DNA from: Herbiconiux moechotypicola
GTDB taxonomy: Bacteria; Actinomycetota; Actinomycetes; Actinomycetales; Microbacteriaceae
Length of the DNA: 64,000 nucleotides
Assembly (NCBI RefSeq): GCF_024979255.1
Contig: NZ_JANLCN010000016.1
Coordinates: 1-64,000 of the forward strand
Direction of reading: 5' to 3'
In this document: in pieces, positions 19,386 through 28,035 of the stretch
Numbering within the stretch: position 1 is the first letter of the stretch
Layout of the letters: the number at the start of each line of letters is the position of its first letter
The notes under the pieces: generated by a model
The model's database searches: none
The model's input: the letters and a program-made list of their open reading frames with translations, nothing else
What the model was told of the DNA's origin: nothing
Translations under genes and position numbers: made by a program

Positions 19386-20843
19386 ATGTCATCAGCCGCT
19401 GGAACCGCCAACATCGGAGTCGTCGGGATGGCGGTGATGGGCTCCAACCTCGCCCGCAACCTCGCCAGCCGCGAGGGCAACACCGTCGCGGTGTACAACC
19501 GCTCCCCCGAGCGCACCCGCAAGCTCGTCGCCGAGCACCCCGAGGCCGGTTTCGTGGCCTCGGAGTCGGTCGACGACTTCGTCGCCTCGCTGGCGAAGCC
19601 CCGCACCGCGATCATCATGGTGCAGGCCGGCGCCGGTACCGACGCGGTCATCTCCGAGCTCGCCGAGCGCTTCGAACCGGGCGACATCATCGTCGACGGC
19701 GGCAACGCGAACTTCCACGACACCATCCGGCGCGAGAAAGACGTGTCGGCCACGGGCATCCACTTCGTCGGCACCGGCATCTCCGGCGGCGAGGAGGGCG
19801 CGCTGAAGGGCCCGTCGATCATGCCCGGCGGCACCGCCAAGGCCTACGAGACCCTGGGCCCCATCCTGGCCTCCATCGCGGCGGTCGCCGAGGGAGAGCC
19901 CTGCGTCACCCACATCGGCACCGACGGCGCCGGCCACTTCGTGAAGATGGTGCACAACGGCATCGAGTACGCCGACATGCAGCTCATCGCCGAGGCCTAC
20001 GACCTGCTCCGCGCCGTGACCAAGCGCACGCCCGCCGAGATCGCCTCCGTGTTCGAGACCTGGAACTCCGGCGACCTCGAGTCGTACCTCATCGAGATCA
20101 CCGCCGAGGTGCTCAAGCAGGTCGACGCCGAGACCGGTCAGCCGTTCATCGACGTGGTGCTCGACCAGGCCGGCGCCAAGGGCACCGGCGCCTGGACCGT
20201 GCAGAACGCGCTCGACCTCGGCGTGCCGGTCGGCGGCATCGCCGAAGCGGTGTTCGCCCGGTCGGTGTCGTCGAAGCCCGAACAGCGCGCGGCCGTGCAG
20301 GCCGTCGTCACCTCGCGGCCGGCGGTCGTCGAGGTCGACGTCGACTCGTTCGCCGACGACATCCGCGCCGCCCTCTACGCCTCGAAGGTGGTGGCCTACG
20401 CGCAGGGCTTCGACGAGATCATCGCCGGCGCGAAGGAGTTCGGCTGGGAGATCGACAAGGGCGCCGTGGCGAAGATCTGGCGTGCGGGCTGCATCATCCG
20501 CGCCCAGTTCCTCAACCGCATCGTCGAGGCCTACGAGAACAACCCGTCGCTGGCGACCCTGCTCGAAGACCCGTATTTCGCCTCGGCCGTGGCCGACGGC
20601 GAGGCCGCGTGGCGCCGCGTGGTGTCGACCGCGGCGCTCTCGGGCGTGCCGATCCCGGGCTTCGGCGCGGCGCTGTCGTACTACGACTCGCTCGCCACGA
20701 AGCGCCTGCCGGCCGCCCTCGTGCAGGGTCAGCGCGACTTCTTCGGCGCGCACACCTACAAGCGGGTCGACAAGCCCGGCACCTTCCACACCCTCTGGTC
20801 GGGCGACCGCACCGAGGTCGAGACGGAGCCGTCGACGCACTGA
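19386..20843 (+). CDS. gnd: 6-phosphogluconate dehydrogenase (decarboxylating)
   Basis: Oxidative pentose-phosphate enzyme converting 6-phosphogluconate to ribulose 5-phosphate, CO2 and NAD(P)H; 485 residues, normal for the long form. The N-terminal Rossmann fold carries GMAVMGSNLARN; the substrate site shows GTGISGGEEGA and VKMVHNGIEYADMQ with the catalytic Lys; the C-terminal all-helical domain holds GKGTGAW-like AKGTGAWT. The ATG follows GAGGAG (19373-19378) at 7 nt. Confidence 0.97.
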   Translation: MSSAAGTANIGVVGMAVMGSNLARNLASREGNTVAVYNRSPERTRKLVAEHPEAGFVASESVDDFVASLAKPRTAIIMVQAGAGTDAVISELAERFEPGDIIVDGGNANFHDTIRREKDVSATGIHFVGTGISGGEEGALKGPSIMPGGTAKAYETLGPILASIAAVAEGEPCVTHIGTDGAGHFVKMVHNGIEYADMQLIAEAYDLLRAVTKRTPAEIASVFETWNSGDLESYLIEITAEVLKQVDAETGQPFIDVVLDQAGAKGTGAWTVQNALDLGVPVGGIAEAVFARSVSSKPEQRAAVQAVVTSRPAVVEVDVDSFADDIRAALYASKVVAYAQGFDEIIAGAKEFGWEIDKGAVAKIWRAGCIIRAQFLNRIVEAYENNPSLATLLEDPYFASAVADGEAAWRRVVSTAALSGVPIPGFGAALSYYDSLATKRLPAALVQGQRDFFGAHTYKRVDKPGTFHTLWSGDRTEVETEPSTH

Positions 20844-20881
20844 GCGGGACCTCGCGGATGCGCGCGGCGGCCTGAGAGGGG

Positions 20882-22291
20882 ATGGACATGGGGTCGACGG
20901 TGTTCGAGCGGCAGCCGCCCGCGCCCGGAGTCGTCTCGGAGGCGCTCAGGGGCACTCGGCAGTCGGTGTTCTGGCTCGATTCCGACGGCCTGCCCCCGGG
21001 GTTCCGCACCGCGCATCCGTCGCTCGTGGGCGACCGCACCGCCGACCTCGTCGTCGTGGGCGGCGGCTACACCGGGCTCTGGACGGCCGTGCGGGCCAAG
21101 GAGCGCGACCCGTCGCGGTCGGTGGTGCTGCTCGAGGCATCGACCATCGGATGGGCGGCGTCGGGCCGCAACGGCGGGTTCTGCGAGGCGTCGCTTACGC
21201 ACGGGCACGAGAACGGCGTCTCGCGGTGGCCTGACGAGATCGACACGCTCGAGGCGTGGGGGCTGCAGAACCTCGACGACATCGCGGCGACCGTCGAGCG
21301 GTACGGCATGGACGTGGAGTTCGAGCGCACCGGAACGCTGTCGGTCGCGGTGGAGCCGCACCAAGTGGAGTGGCTGCGCGAAGAGCCCGACTTCCGCGAC
21401 GCGGCGGCGACGCGTGCGCTGGTGGACTCGCCCACGTACCTCGCGGGGTCGTGGGAGGAGTCGGGGACGGCGCTCGTGCATCCCGCGAAGCTGGCGCTCG
21501 AGCTCGCCCGGGTGGCGGTGTCGCTCGGGGTGGAGATCTACGAGCACTCGCGGGTGACGGCGCTCGGCGACGGGGTGGTGACCACGACGCGCGGGTGGGT
21601 GCGGGCGTCTCAGATCGCGCTGGCCACCAACGTGTTCCCGTCACTGCTGCGGCGCAACCGGCTGATGACGGTGCCCGTGTACGACTACGTGCTGGTGACG
21701 GAGCCGTTGAGCGCGTCGCAGCGGGCGTCGATCGGCTGGGACGGGCGGCAGGGGCTCGCCGACCTGGCGAACCAGTTCCACTACTACCGGCAGACCGCCG
21801 ACGGGCGCATCCTGTTCGGCGGGTACGACGCGGTGTACTACCCGGGCGGGAAGGTGCGGTCGTCGTACGAGGACCGGCCGGAGTCGTTCGCGCGGCTGGC
21901 GTCGCACTTCTTCACGACGTTCCCGCAGCTCGAGGGGCTGCGGTTCACGCACAAGTGGGCGGGGGCGATCGATTCGTGCTCGCGGTTCTGCGCGTTCTTC
22001 GGTACGGCGCGGGGCGGGTCGGTGGCGTACGCGACCGGGTACACCGGGCTCGGGGTGGGGGCGTCGAGGTTCGGGGCCGACGTGATGCTCGACCTGCTGT
22101 CGGGGTCGGCGACGGAGCGCACGGCGTCGCGGATGGTGCGTGAGCGGCCGCTGCCGTTCCCGCCGGAGCCGGCTGCCTCGGTGGGGATCTCGCTGGTGCG
22201 TGGTGCGATGAACCGCGCCGACCACCGCGAGGGCCGTCGCGGCCTCTTCCTCAAGACGCTCGACGCCGTGGGCATGGGCTTCGACTCCTGA
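20882..22291 (+). CDS. FAD-dependent amine/amino-acid oxidoreductase (DAO family)
   Basis: A 469-residue flavoprotein of the D-amino-acid oxidase superfamily, probably oxidising an amine such as gamma-glutamylputrescine or a secondary amino acid. The FAD motif VVVGGGYTGLWTA lies near residue 60, followed by GWAASGRNGGFCEAS, a run typical of PuuB-like enzymes. A C-terminal second cofactor contact is seen at ATGYTGLGVGASRFGA. The N-terminal 50 residues hold FWLDS...P, also seen in this subgroup. It is a single gene after gnd and ends 286 bp before smc; no transporter partner adjoins, so the substrate is open. Confidence 0.85.
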   Translation: MDMGSTVFERQPPAPGVVSEALRGTRQSVFWLDSDGLPPGFRTAHPSLVGDRTADLVVVGGGYTGLWTAVRAKERDPSRSVVLLEASTIGWAASGRNGGFCEASLTHGHENGVSRWPDEIDTLEAWGLQNLDDIAATVERYGMDVEFERTGTLSVAVEPHQVEWLREEPDFRDAAATRALVDSPTYLAGSWEESGTALVHPAKLALELARVAVSLGVEIYEHSRVTALGDGVVTTTRGWVRASQIALATNVFPSLLRRNRLMTVPVYDYVLVTEPLSASQRASIGWDGRQGLADLANQFHYYRQTADGRILFGGYDAVYYPGGKVRSSYEDRPESFARLASHFFTTFPQLEGLRFTHKWAGAIDSCSRFCAFFGTARGGSVAYATGYTGLGVGASRFGADVMLDLLSGSATERTASRMVRERPLPFPPEPAASVGISLVRGAMNRADHREGRRGLFLKTLDAVGMGFDS

Positions 22292-22334
22292 CGCGACGGC
22301 GCCGCGCGGCGCGCCCCGTGTGCGCTGTACCCCC

Positions 22335-22392
22335 CGCGCGCTGCGGCCCACGCGCGCTGCCGCCCACGCGCGCTGCGCCTGACGCGCGCTTC
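22335..22392. repeat. 16-bp-period GC-rich tandem repeat
   Basis: The word CGCGCGCTGC starts at 22335, 22351 and 22367, and CGCGCGCTTC at 22383: an exact 16-bp period over four units. A decayed unit lies just upstream. It sits in the gap between the DAO gene stop and the hairpin before smc. No coding function is supported; slippage-generated intergenic sequence is the likely origin. Confidence 0.75.
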
Positions 22393-22434
22393 GCCTCCAC
22401 CTCACACCCACACCCCTCGCGCCCGTCACCGCGG

Positions 22435-22492
22435 TCGACCCGTCGCAAAGTGCCCCCTTTTCGACGCGAATGGGCACTTTGCGACGGGTCGA
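22435..22492. terminator. Bidirectional terminator-like hairpin between convergent genes
   Basis: Perfect 21-bp arms (22435-22455 and 22472-22492) enclose a 16-nt loop. It lies between the ends of the DAO oxidase (+) and smc (-), so it could stop transcription from both sides. No U-run follows on either strand, which is common in actinobacteria but also leaves open that this is a dispersed palindromic element. A similar structure occurs at 51902-51960. Confidence 0.65.
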
Positions 22493-22577
22493 TTGCTGCT
22501 GGGTGTCCCGGCCGCGCCTGCAGTGAGTGCGAGAAGGCGTGAGGTGATGGCGGGGCCCTCGGGCCGGCCGGGCGGGG

Positions 22578-25500
22578 TCAGGCGGTGGCGGCTTCGGGGA
22601 CGACACGCTGGCCGACGACGGCGGAGACGCCGTCTTGGCGCATGGAGACGCCGTAGAGGGCGTCGGCGATCTCCATGGTGCGCTTCTGGTGGGTGATGAC
22701 GATGAGCTGGCTGGTCTCGCGCAGGTCTTCGAAGATGGTGAGGAGGCGGCCGAGGTTGGCGTCGTCGAGGGCGGCCTCGACCTCGTCCATGATGTAGAAC
22801 GGGCTGGGGCGGGCCTTGAAGATGGCGATGAGCAACGCCACCGCGGCGAGGGAGCGCTCGCCGCCGGAGAGCAGCGAGAGGCGCTCGATCTTCTTGCCCG
22901 CGGGCTTGACGCTCACCTCGATGCCGGTGGTGAGCATGTCGCCCGGGTCGGTGAGAGAGATCGAACCCGTTCCGCCGGGGAAGAGCACGGGGAAGACCTT
23001 CGTGAAGGCCTCCTGCGTGTCGGCGAACGCGCTCTCGAAGATGGCCTGCATGCGCTCGTCGATCTCCTCGATGATGGTGACGAGGTCTTTGCGCGTGTTC
23101 GTGAGGTCGGTGAGCTGCTCGGTGAGAAAGCGGTGGCGCTGCTCCAGGGCGTCGAACTCCTCCAGCGCCAGCGGGTTCACGCGGCCGAGCTCGGCGAGCT
23201 TGCGCTCGGCCCGGCTGAGGCGCTGCTGCTGCTCGGCCCGCACGAACGGGCGACCGGTGGGCTCGTCGATCGGGATGTCGGCCTCGGGGGCGATGGTGTC
23301 GGTGGGGTCGGGCCCGACATCGGGACCATCAGCCGCGCGCGAGACACCGGAACCGTCGGCGGGTTCGGTTTCGGCGGCGGCACGGTCGGCGGCCAGCTGG
23401 GCCGTGGCCTGGGCCACCGCCTCGTCGCTCGTGTCGATGAGGGCCACGCGGTCGTCGTCGGGGATGAGCTGGTCGGGGCCGTACTCGGCGACGAGCACGT
23501 CTTCGACGAGCCCGAGTTCGGAGGCCACGCGCTCGAGCAGGCTCGACAGGTGCAGCTTCTTCTCGTAGATCTGCAGTTCGAGTCCGTGCACGTTCTCGGT
23601 GATGGCCTGCAGCCGCTCGCGAAGGGCCGACTCGTCGCGGCGCAGCGCCACGAGCTCTTCGTTCTGCTCGGCGCGCTCGGCCTCGCGCTGCGACAGCAGG
23701 ATGCGCGCCTCGGCCACCGACCGATCGACCGATTCGAGCACCGCGGGCAGCGCCTCCGCCACCTCGGTGGCCGCGGCGAGCTGCCGGCGCCGGATGACCG
23801 CGCGCCGGGCAGCCGCCTCCGCCGCCGCCCGGTCGGCCTCGAGCTGCCGTTCGAGCGAGGCCGTGCGAGCCTGTTCTGCTCGCACGCGCTCGCGCGCCGT
23901 CTCTACACCCAGCCTGCCCTCGACCTCGTGCTCGCGCGCGGTCTCGAGCTCGGCGAGCAGTCCGTCTCGCGCGCTCACATCGAGCACCGGGCGAGGGCGC
24001 TCCCGTGCCACCTCGAGTTCGCGACGCGACTTCTCGGCTGCCTGCTCCGCCTGGGCGACCGTGTCTTGAGCGAGCTGTAGCGAGCGACCCAGCCGCTCCC
24101 GCTCGCCCACACCGGCCTCGACCTGCGCCTTGAGCCTGCTGAGACGCTCCGACCGGGAGGCCAGAGTGGCGTCGTGCTCACGGAGCGCGGTGAGCGCGGT
24201 CTGGGACTGCTGCTTCGACTGCTGCACGCTCTCGCGCTGCTCCGCGAGAGCGAATCGGGCGCGTTCGATGACCGAGGTCTCCTCGTCGAGGAGGGCGGCC
24301 GCGGAGTCGCGCTCGGCGAGCAGCTCGATGCGCGACCGTGTGGCGCCCGACCCTCCGCGGAGCACGAATCGCGTGAGAACGTCTCCCGCCCTCGTGACCA
24401 CGGTGACGGCGTCGTGCGAGACGGCGCCCGCGGCCCCGGCTGCACCGTCCTGGGCGGCGTCGAGCTCGCTCCACGCACGCTGCGCGGCCTCGAGGTCGTC
24501 GGCGATCGCCACGCCTCCGAGCACCCCGAGCAGACCACGCGGACCGCTCACCACCTCGACGGCGGCCACCACCCCGGGCACCGCGAGCAAGGCGGTGGGG
24601 AGCGTGAGCGCGCGCATCTCGGCGGCCGGCTCGGCGATCACGATCTCCACGCGGCCCATGTCACCCGCCGCCGCCGCGCCGGCCGCGGCCACCGCGGCCT
24701 CGACGTCGTCGGCCAGCACCGCCTCGGCGAGCGTGCCGAGCGCCGCGGCCACGGCCGCCTCGAATCCCGGCTTCACCTTGACGTGCTCGGCCACGAGCCC
24801 CCGCACGCCCGCGGGCCGCGAGGCGACGAGTTCGGCGGAGCCGTCCCGCTGGTCGAGCGCCATCGTGAGCGCGCTCGACCGCGCCGCCAGGGCGTCGCGC
24901 TCGCGCTCGTGGGTGTGGAGTTCGTCGCGCAGGCGCTCGATCTCGGCCTCGGCCTCGAACACCTGCGACTGGGCGAACTCGTAGGCCTCGTCGAGCTCGG
25001 TGGCGTCGACCCCGCTCTCGACCGATTCCGCCTCGGCCACCGCGTACTCGGCCTCCGCCGCGGCCCGGCGGCTCTCGGCCGCGTCGAGCGCGTTCTGCTG
25101 GCGCAACACCTCTCCGCGCACCGCCGCCAACCGGGAGTTGGCCGACTCGAGCTGCCCCGTGAGCTTCGACAGCTCGAGGTCGTGCTTCGACACCAGCGAG
25201 CTCTGGTAGGCGATCTGCTCGTCGAGCGCGTCGAGCGAGTTGCGCGCCGTCTGCGTGGCGCGGCGCGCGGTCTCCCAGGCCGCCTCGGCCGCCCCCACCT
25301 CGCCGTGCAGCCGGACCGCCTCGTCGCGCGAGTCGGCGACCATGCCGGGTGTGACGCCGGGCGCGGTGTCGGGCAGGGACTCCTCCCCGCCGAGCAGCGC
25401 GAGCCTCTGACCCGCCAGGTTGTGCAGGCTGCGGAGCCGCTCCTGCGCCTGCTCCAGCCCGAAGGCGGTGCGCCGGGCCTGATCGACGGCGTCGCCCACC

Positions 25501-26327
25501 TGGGCCTGCTCGAGGCGGGCGATGCGCAGACGGTGCTGCTCGAGCCGCTCCTGCAGCACGATGCGCTCGGTGTGCCGCTCGCTCTCGCTGCGCGTGTGGG
25601 CGTCGAGCGCCGTGCGCAGGCCGACGATCTCGTCGGCGAGGAGTCTCGCCCGCGCGTCGCGGACGATGGCGGCGATCGACTGCGCCTGCTTCGCCACCTC
25701 GGCCTGACGCCCCAGCGGCTTCAGCTGCCGCCTGATCTCTCCGGCGAGGTCGCTGAGGCGGGTGAGGTTGGCCTGCATGGCCTCGAGCTTGCGCTGGGTC
25801 TTCTCTTTGCGCCGACGGTGCTTGAGGATGCCCGCCGCCTCTTCGATGAAGCCGCGCCGGCCCTCGGGGGTCGCGTGCAGCACCGCATCCAGCTGCCCCT
25901 GACCGACGATGACGTGCATCTCGCGGCCGAGCCCGGAGTCGGAGAGGAGCTCTTGCACATCGAGCAACCGGCAGCCCTCGCCGTTGATGGCGTACTCGCT
26001 GCCGCCGTTGCGGAACAGCGTGCGCGCGATGGTGACCTCGCTGTAGTCGATGGGCAGCGCGCCGTCGGTGTTGTCGATGGTGAGGGTGACCTCGGCCCGG
26101 CCGAGCGGGCCCTTGGTGGAGGTGCCGGCGAAGATGACGTCTTCCATCTTGCCGCCGCGGAGGGTCTTGGCGCCCTGCTCGCCCATCACCCAGGCCAGGG
26201 CGTCGACCACGTTGCTCTTGCCGGAGCCGTTCGGGCCCACCACGCAGGTGACTCCGGTCTCGAAGGCGAAGGTGGTGGGGTTGGCGAAGCTCTTGAATCC
26301 CTTGAGGGTCAAGCTCTTCAGGTACAC
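22578..26327 (-). CDS. smc: Chromosome segregation protein SMC
   Basis: The ATPase subunit of condensin, which compacts and segregates the chromosome with ScpA/ScpB; 1,249 residues. The N-terminal head holds Walker A GPNGSGKSN. Two long coiled coils flank a hinge at about residues 470-600 (RPAGVRGLVAEHVKVKPGFE). The C-terminal head has the signature LSGGERSLAAVALL and Walker B YIMDEVEAALDD. An acidic, low-complexity insert of about 40 residues interrupts the second coiled coil before the head (near AADGPDVGPDPTDTIAPE). The GTG start follows GAGG; the family start VYLKSLTLKGFKSF supports it. Confidence 0.97.
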   Translation of the reverse strand: MYLKSLTLKGFKSFANPTTFAFETGVTCVVGPNGSGKSNVVDALAWVMGEQGAKTLRGGKMEDVIFAGTSTKGPLGRAEVTLTIDNTDGALPIDYSEVTIARTLFRNGGSEYAINGEGCRLLDVQELLSDSGLGREMHVIVGQGQLDAVLHATPEGRRGFIEEAAGILKHRRRKEKTQRKLEAMQANLTRLSDLAGEIRRQLKPLGRQAEVAKQAQSIAAIVRDARARLLADEIVGLRTALDAHTRSESERHTERIVLQERLEQHRLRIARLEQAQVGDAVDQARRTAFGLEQAQERLRSLHNLAGQRLALLGGEESLPDTAPGVTPGMVADSRDEAVRLHGEVGAAEAAWETARRATQTARNSLDALDEQIAYQSSLVSKHDLELSKLTGQLESANSRLAAVRGEVLRQQNALDAAESRRAAAEAEYAVAEAESVESGVDATELDEAYEFAQSQVFEAEAEIERLRDELHTHERERDALAARSSALTMALDQRDGSAELVASRPAGVRGLVAEHVKVKPGFEAAVAAALGTLAEAVLADDVEAAVAAAGAAAAGDMGRVEIVIAEPAAEMRALTLPTALLAVPGVVAAVEVVSGPRGLLGVLGGVAIADDLEAAQRAWSELDAAQDGAAGAAGAVSHDAVTVVTRAGDVLTRFVLRGGSGATRSRIELLAERDSAAALLDEETSVIERARFALAEQRESVQQSKQQSQTALTALREHDATLASRSERLSRLKAQVEAGVGERERLGRSLQLAQDTVAQAEQAAEKSRRELEVARERPRPVLDVSARDGLLAELETAREHEVEGRLGVETARERVRAEQARTASLERQLEADRAAAEAAARRAVIRRRQLAAATEVAEALPAVLESVDRSVAEARILLSQREAERAEQNEELVALRRDESALRERLQAITENVHGLELQIYEKKLHLSSLLERVASELGLVEDVLVAEYGPDQLIPDDDRVALIDTSDEAVAQATAQLAADRAAAETEPADGSGVSRAADGPDVGPDPTDTIAPEADIPIDEPTGRPFVRAEQQQRLSRAERKLAELGRVNPLALEEFDALEQRHRFLTEQLTDLTNTRKDLVTIIEEIDERMQAIFESAFADTQEAFTKVFPVLFPGGTGSISLTDPGDMLTTGIEVSVKPAGKKIERLSLLSGGERSLAAVALLIAIFKARPSPFYIMDEVEAALDDANLGRLLTIFEDLRETSQLIVITHQKRTMEIADALYGVSMRQDGVSAVVGQRVVPEAATA

Positions 26328-26448
26328 GGAGGCCTCTCGGTCGGACAGGAGCGAACTGGTGGGACTACGGTACCGGGTCGGGAGCCCCTTCGCCGTGACC
26401 TGTGGACAGCGCGGTTCGCTTACGCTGGTTGTGCAGGAAAGGATCCCG

Positions 26449-27747
26449 ATGCCGCTCCAGGCCCTCGTCTCCCCCGGCGCCGAACTCACGCGCGCCGAAC
26501 TCGCCCGCTACGCCCGCCAGATCTCGCTGCCGCAGATCGGCGTGGACGGCCAGCGCAGACTGAAGGAGTCGCGGGTGCTCGTGCTCGGCGCGGGCGGCCT
26601 CGGCTCACCGGTGCTGCAGTACCTCGCGGCCGCGGGCGTCGGCACACTCGGCATCGTCGACCACGACACCGTCGAGACCTCGAACCTGCACCGTCAGATC
26701 GTCCACGCGGATGCGGCGGTCGGCACCCGCAAGACCGCGAGCGCCGCCGCGGCAGTGCGCACGCTCAACCCCTTCGTCGAGGTGATCGAGCACGACGTCG
26801 AGATCAGCCCCTCGACCGTGCTCGAACTGGTGTCGGAGTACGACGTGGTGGTCGACGGCACCGACACCTTCGAGGTGCAGTACGTGGTCGACGCGGCCTG
26901 CGCCCTCGTGGGCAAGCCCGTCGTGTGGGGCTCGGTGCTGCGGTTCGACGGGCAGGTGACGGTGTTCTGGGCCACCGCTCCCGCACCGCTCGCCCGCACG
27001 ATCGCCGACCTCTACCCCGAGCAGCCCGCCGCCGACCCGGCGGAGAGCTGCGCCGTCGCGGGTGTGCTCGGTGCGGTGTGCGCCTCGGTCGGCGCGGTCA
27101 TGGCCACCGAGACGCTGAAGCTGCTGGGCGGCTGGGGCGAACCGCTCCTCGGCCGGCTGCTCGTGCTCGACGCCCTCGACTCGTCGACGCGCGAGGTGGA
27201 GTTCGGCGCGGCGCCGACGCGGGCGGGCACGCCGGGGTCGACGCGCGGGGCCGCCAACATCGGTGAGCCGTATCGTCCGTCGGTGCAGGGTGCGGGTGCC
27301 GCGGGGCCCGCGACGAGGCTGTTCGACCGACAGGCGGCCGAGGCTCCGGATGCGCGCGACGCGGCGCAGACATCGCTGACACCCGAGGGCGCGCATCCCG
27401 AACCCTCCTCCCCCGACAGCGTCTCGGTGGCCGAGCTGAAGCAGCTGCTCGAGGCGCGCGAGCGTGACGAGGCCGACTTCGTGCTGGTGGATGTGCGCGA
27501 GGGCTACGAGTACCAGATCGCCTCGATCGAGGGTGCCGAGCTCGTGCCGCTGTCGCGCATCCTGACCGACGCGGCCCGCGAGATCCTGCCCCCGCAGGAA
27601 CGCGTGATCCTGCACTGCCACCACGAGTCGCGCTCGCAGTACGCGGCCGCCCAGCTGCGGGCCGCCGGGTGGGAGGACGTGGTGTTCGTGCGCGGGGGCA
27701 TCGACGCCTGGTCGCGCGAGATCGACCCCACAGTCCCGCGCTACTGA
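26449..27747 (+). CDS. moeZ: MoeB/MoeZ-like E1 adenylyltransferase fused to rhodanese
   Basis: Activates the C-terminal Gly-Gly of a ubiquitin-like sulphur carrier (MoaD, ThiS or CysO) by adenylation, then loads sulphur with its rhodanese domain; 432 residues. The E1 domain (to about 265) shows VLVLGAGGLGSPVLQYLA, SNLHRQ, and the ESCAVAGVLG segment. An Ala/Pro-rich linker leads to the rhodanese domain (about 325-432) with active loop CHHESRS. Odd point: the two CxxC pairs that bind structural zinc in typical MoeB are absent. ATG follows AAAGGA. It lies beside moaD and moaA but converges on them. Confidence 0.88.
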   Translation: MPLQALVSPGAELTRAELARYARQISLPQIGVDGQRRLKESRVLVLGAGGLGSPVLQYLAAAGVGTLGIVDHDTVETSNLHRQIVHADAAVGTRKTASAAAAVRTLNPFVEVIEHDVEISPSTVLELVSEYDVVVDGTDTFEVQYVVDAACALVGKPVVWGSVLRFDGQVTVFWATAPAPLARTIADLYPEQPAADPAESCAVAGVLGAVCASVGAVMATETLKLLGGWGEPLLGRLLVLDALDSSTREVEFGAAPTRAGTPGSTRGAANIGEPYRPSVQGAGAAGPATRLFDRQAAEAPDARDAAQTSLTPEGAHPEPSSPDSVSVAELKQLLEARERDEADFVLVDVREGYEYQIASIEGAELVPLSRILTDAAREILPPQERVILHCHHESRSQYAAAQLRAAGWEDVVFVRGGIDAWSREIDPTVPRY

Positions 27748-27783
27748 GAACGGCCGCAGCACCCCGCGGCACCCCGCGAGGCG

Positions 27784-28035
27784 TCAGCCGCCGGCGAACG
27801 GAGGCAGCACGTCGAGGGTGTCCCCGTCGGCGAGCGTGATCGCGCGGTCGGTCGTGGCGACGCGGTTGTGCAGGAACGAGCACCGCGCGAGCACCGCGGC
27901 CGCCACCTCGGGCGAGGGCGCCGCAACCGCCGCCTCCGCGAGCGCCTCGGCGATCGTGACGCCGCCCGTCCGCTCTTCCCCGCCCGTGCCGAGGGCGGCC
28001 TTCGCCGCGGCGAAGTACCGGATCGCGACGCCCAT
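27784..28035 (-). CDS. moaD: MoaD-type sulphur carrier (molybdopterin synthase small subunit)
   Basis: An 83-residue ubiquitin-fold protein whose C-terminal Gly-Gly (VLPPFAGG) would be adenylated and thiocarboxylated, then donate sulphur to precursor Z within the MoaD-MoaE complex. The N-terminal strand (VAIRYFAAAKAALG) and the DGDTLDVLPPFAGG ending are typical. The start overlaps the moaA stop by one base (TGATG), so both are cotranslated. Its partner MoaE is encoded at 31568-32017 and its activator at 26449-27747. Confidence 0.93.
   Translation of the reverse strand: MGVAIRYFAAAKAALGTGGEERTGGVTIAEALAEAAVAAPSPEVAAAVLARCSFLHNRVATTDRAITLADGDTLDVLPPFAGG

Noticed and set aside
24174-27266. 1,030-residue open frame on the plus strand across smc
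   Set aside because: It covers the smc reverse strand and part of the moeZ gene in another frame; both real genes explain the sequence.
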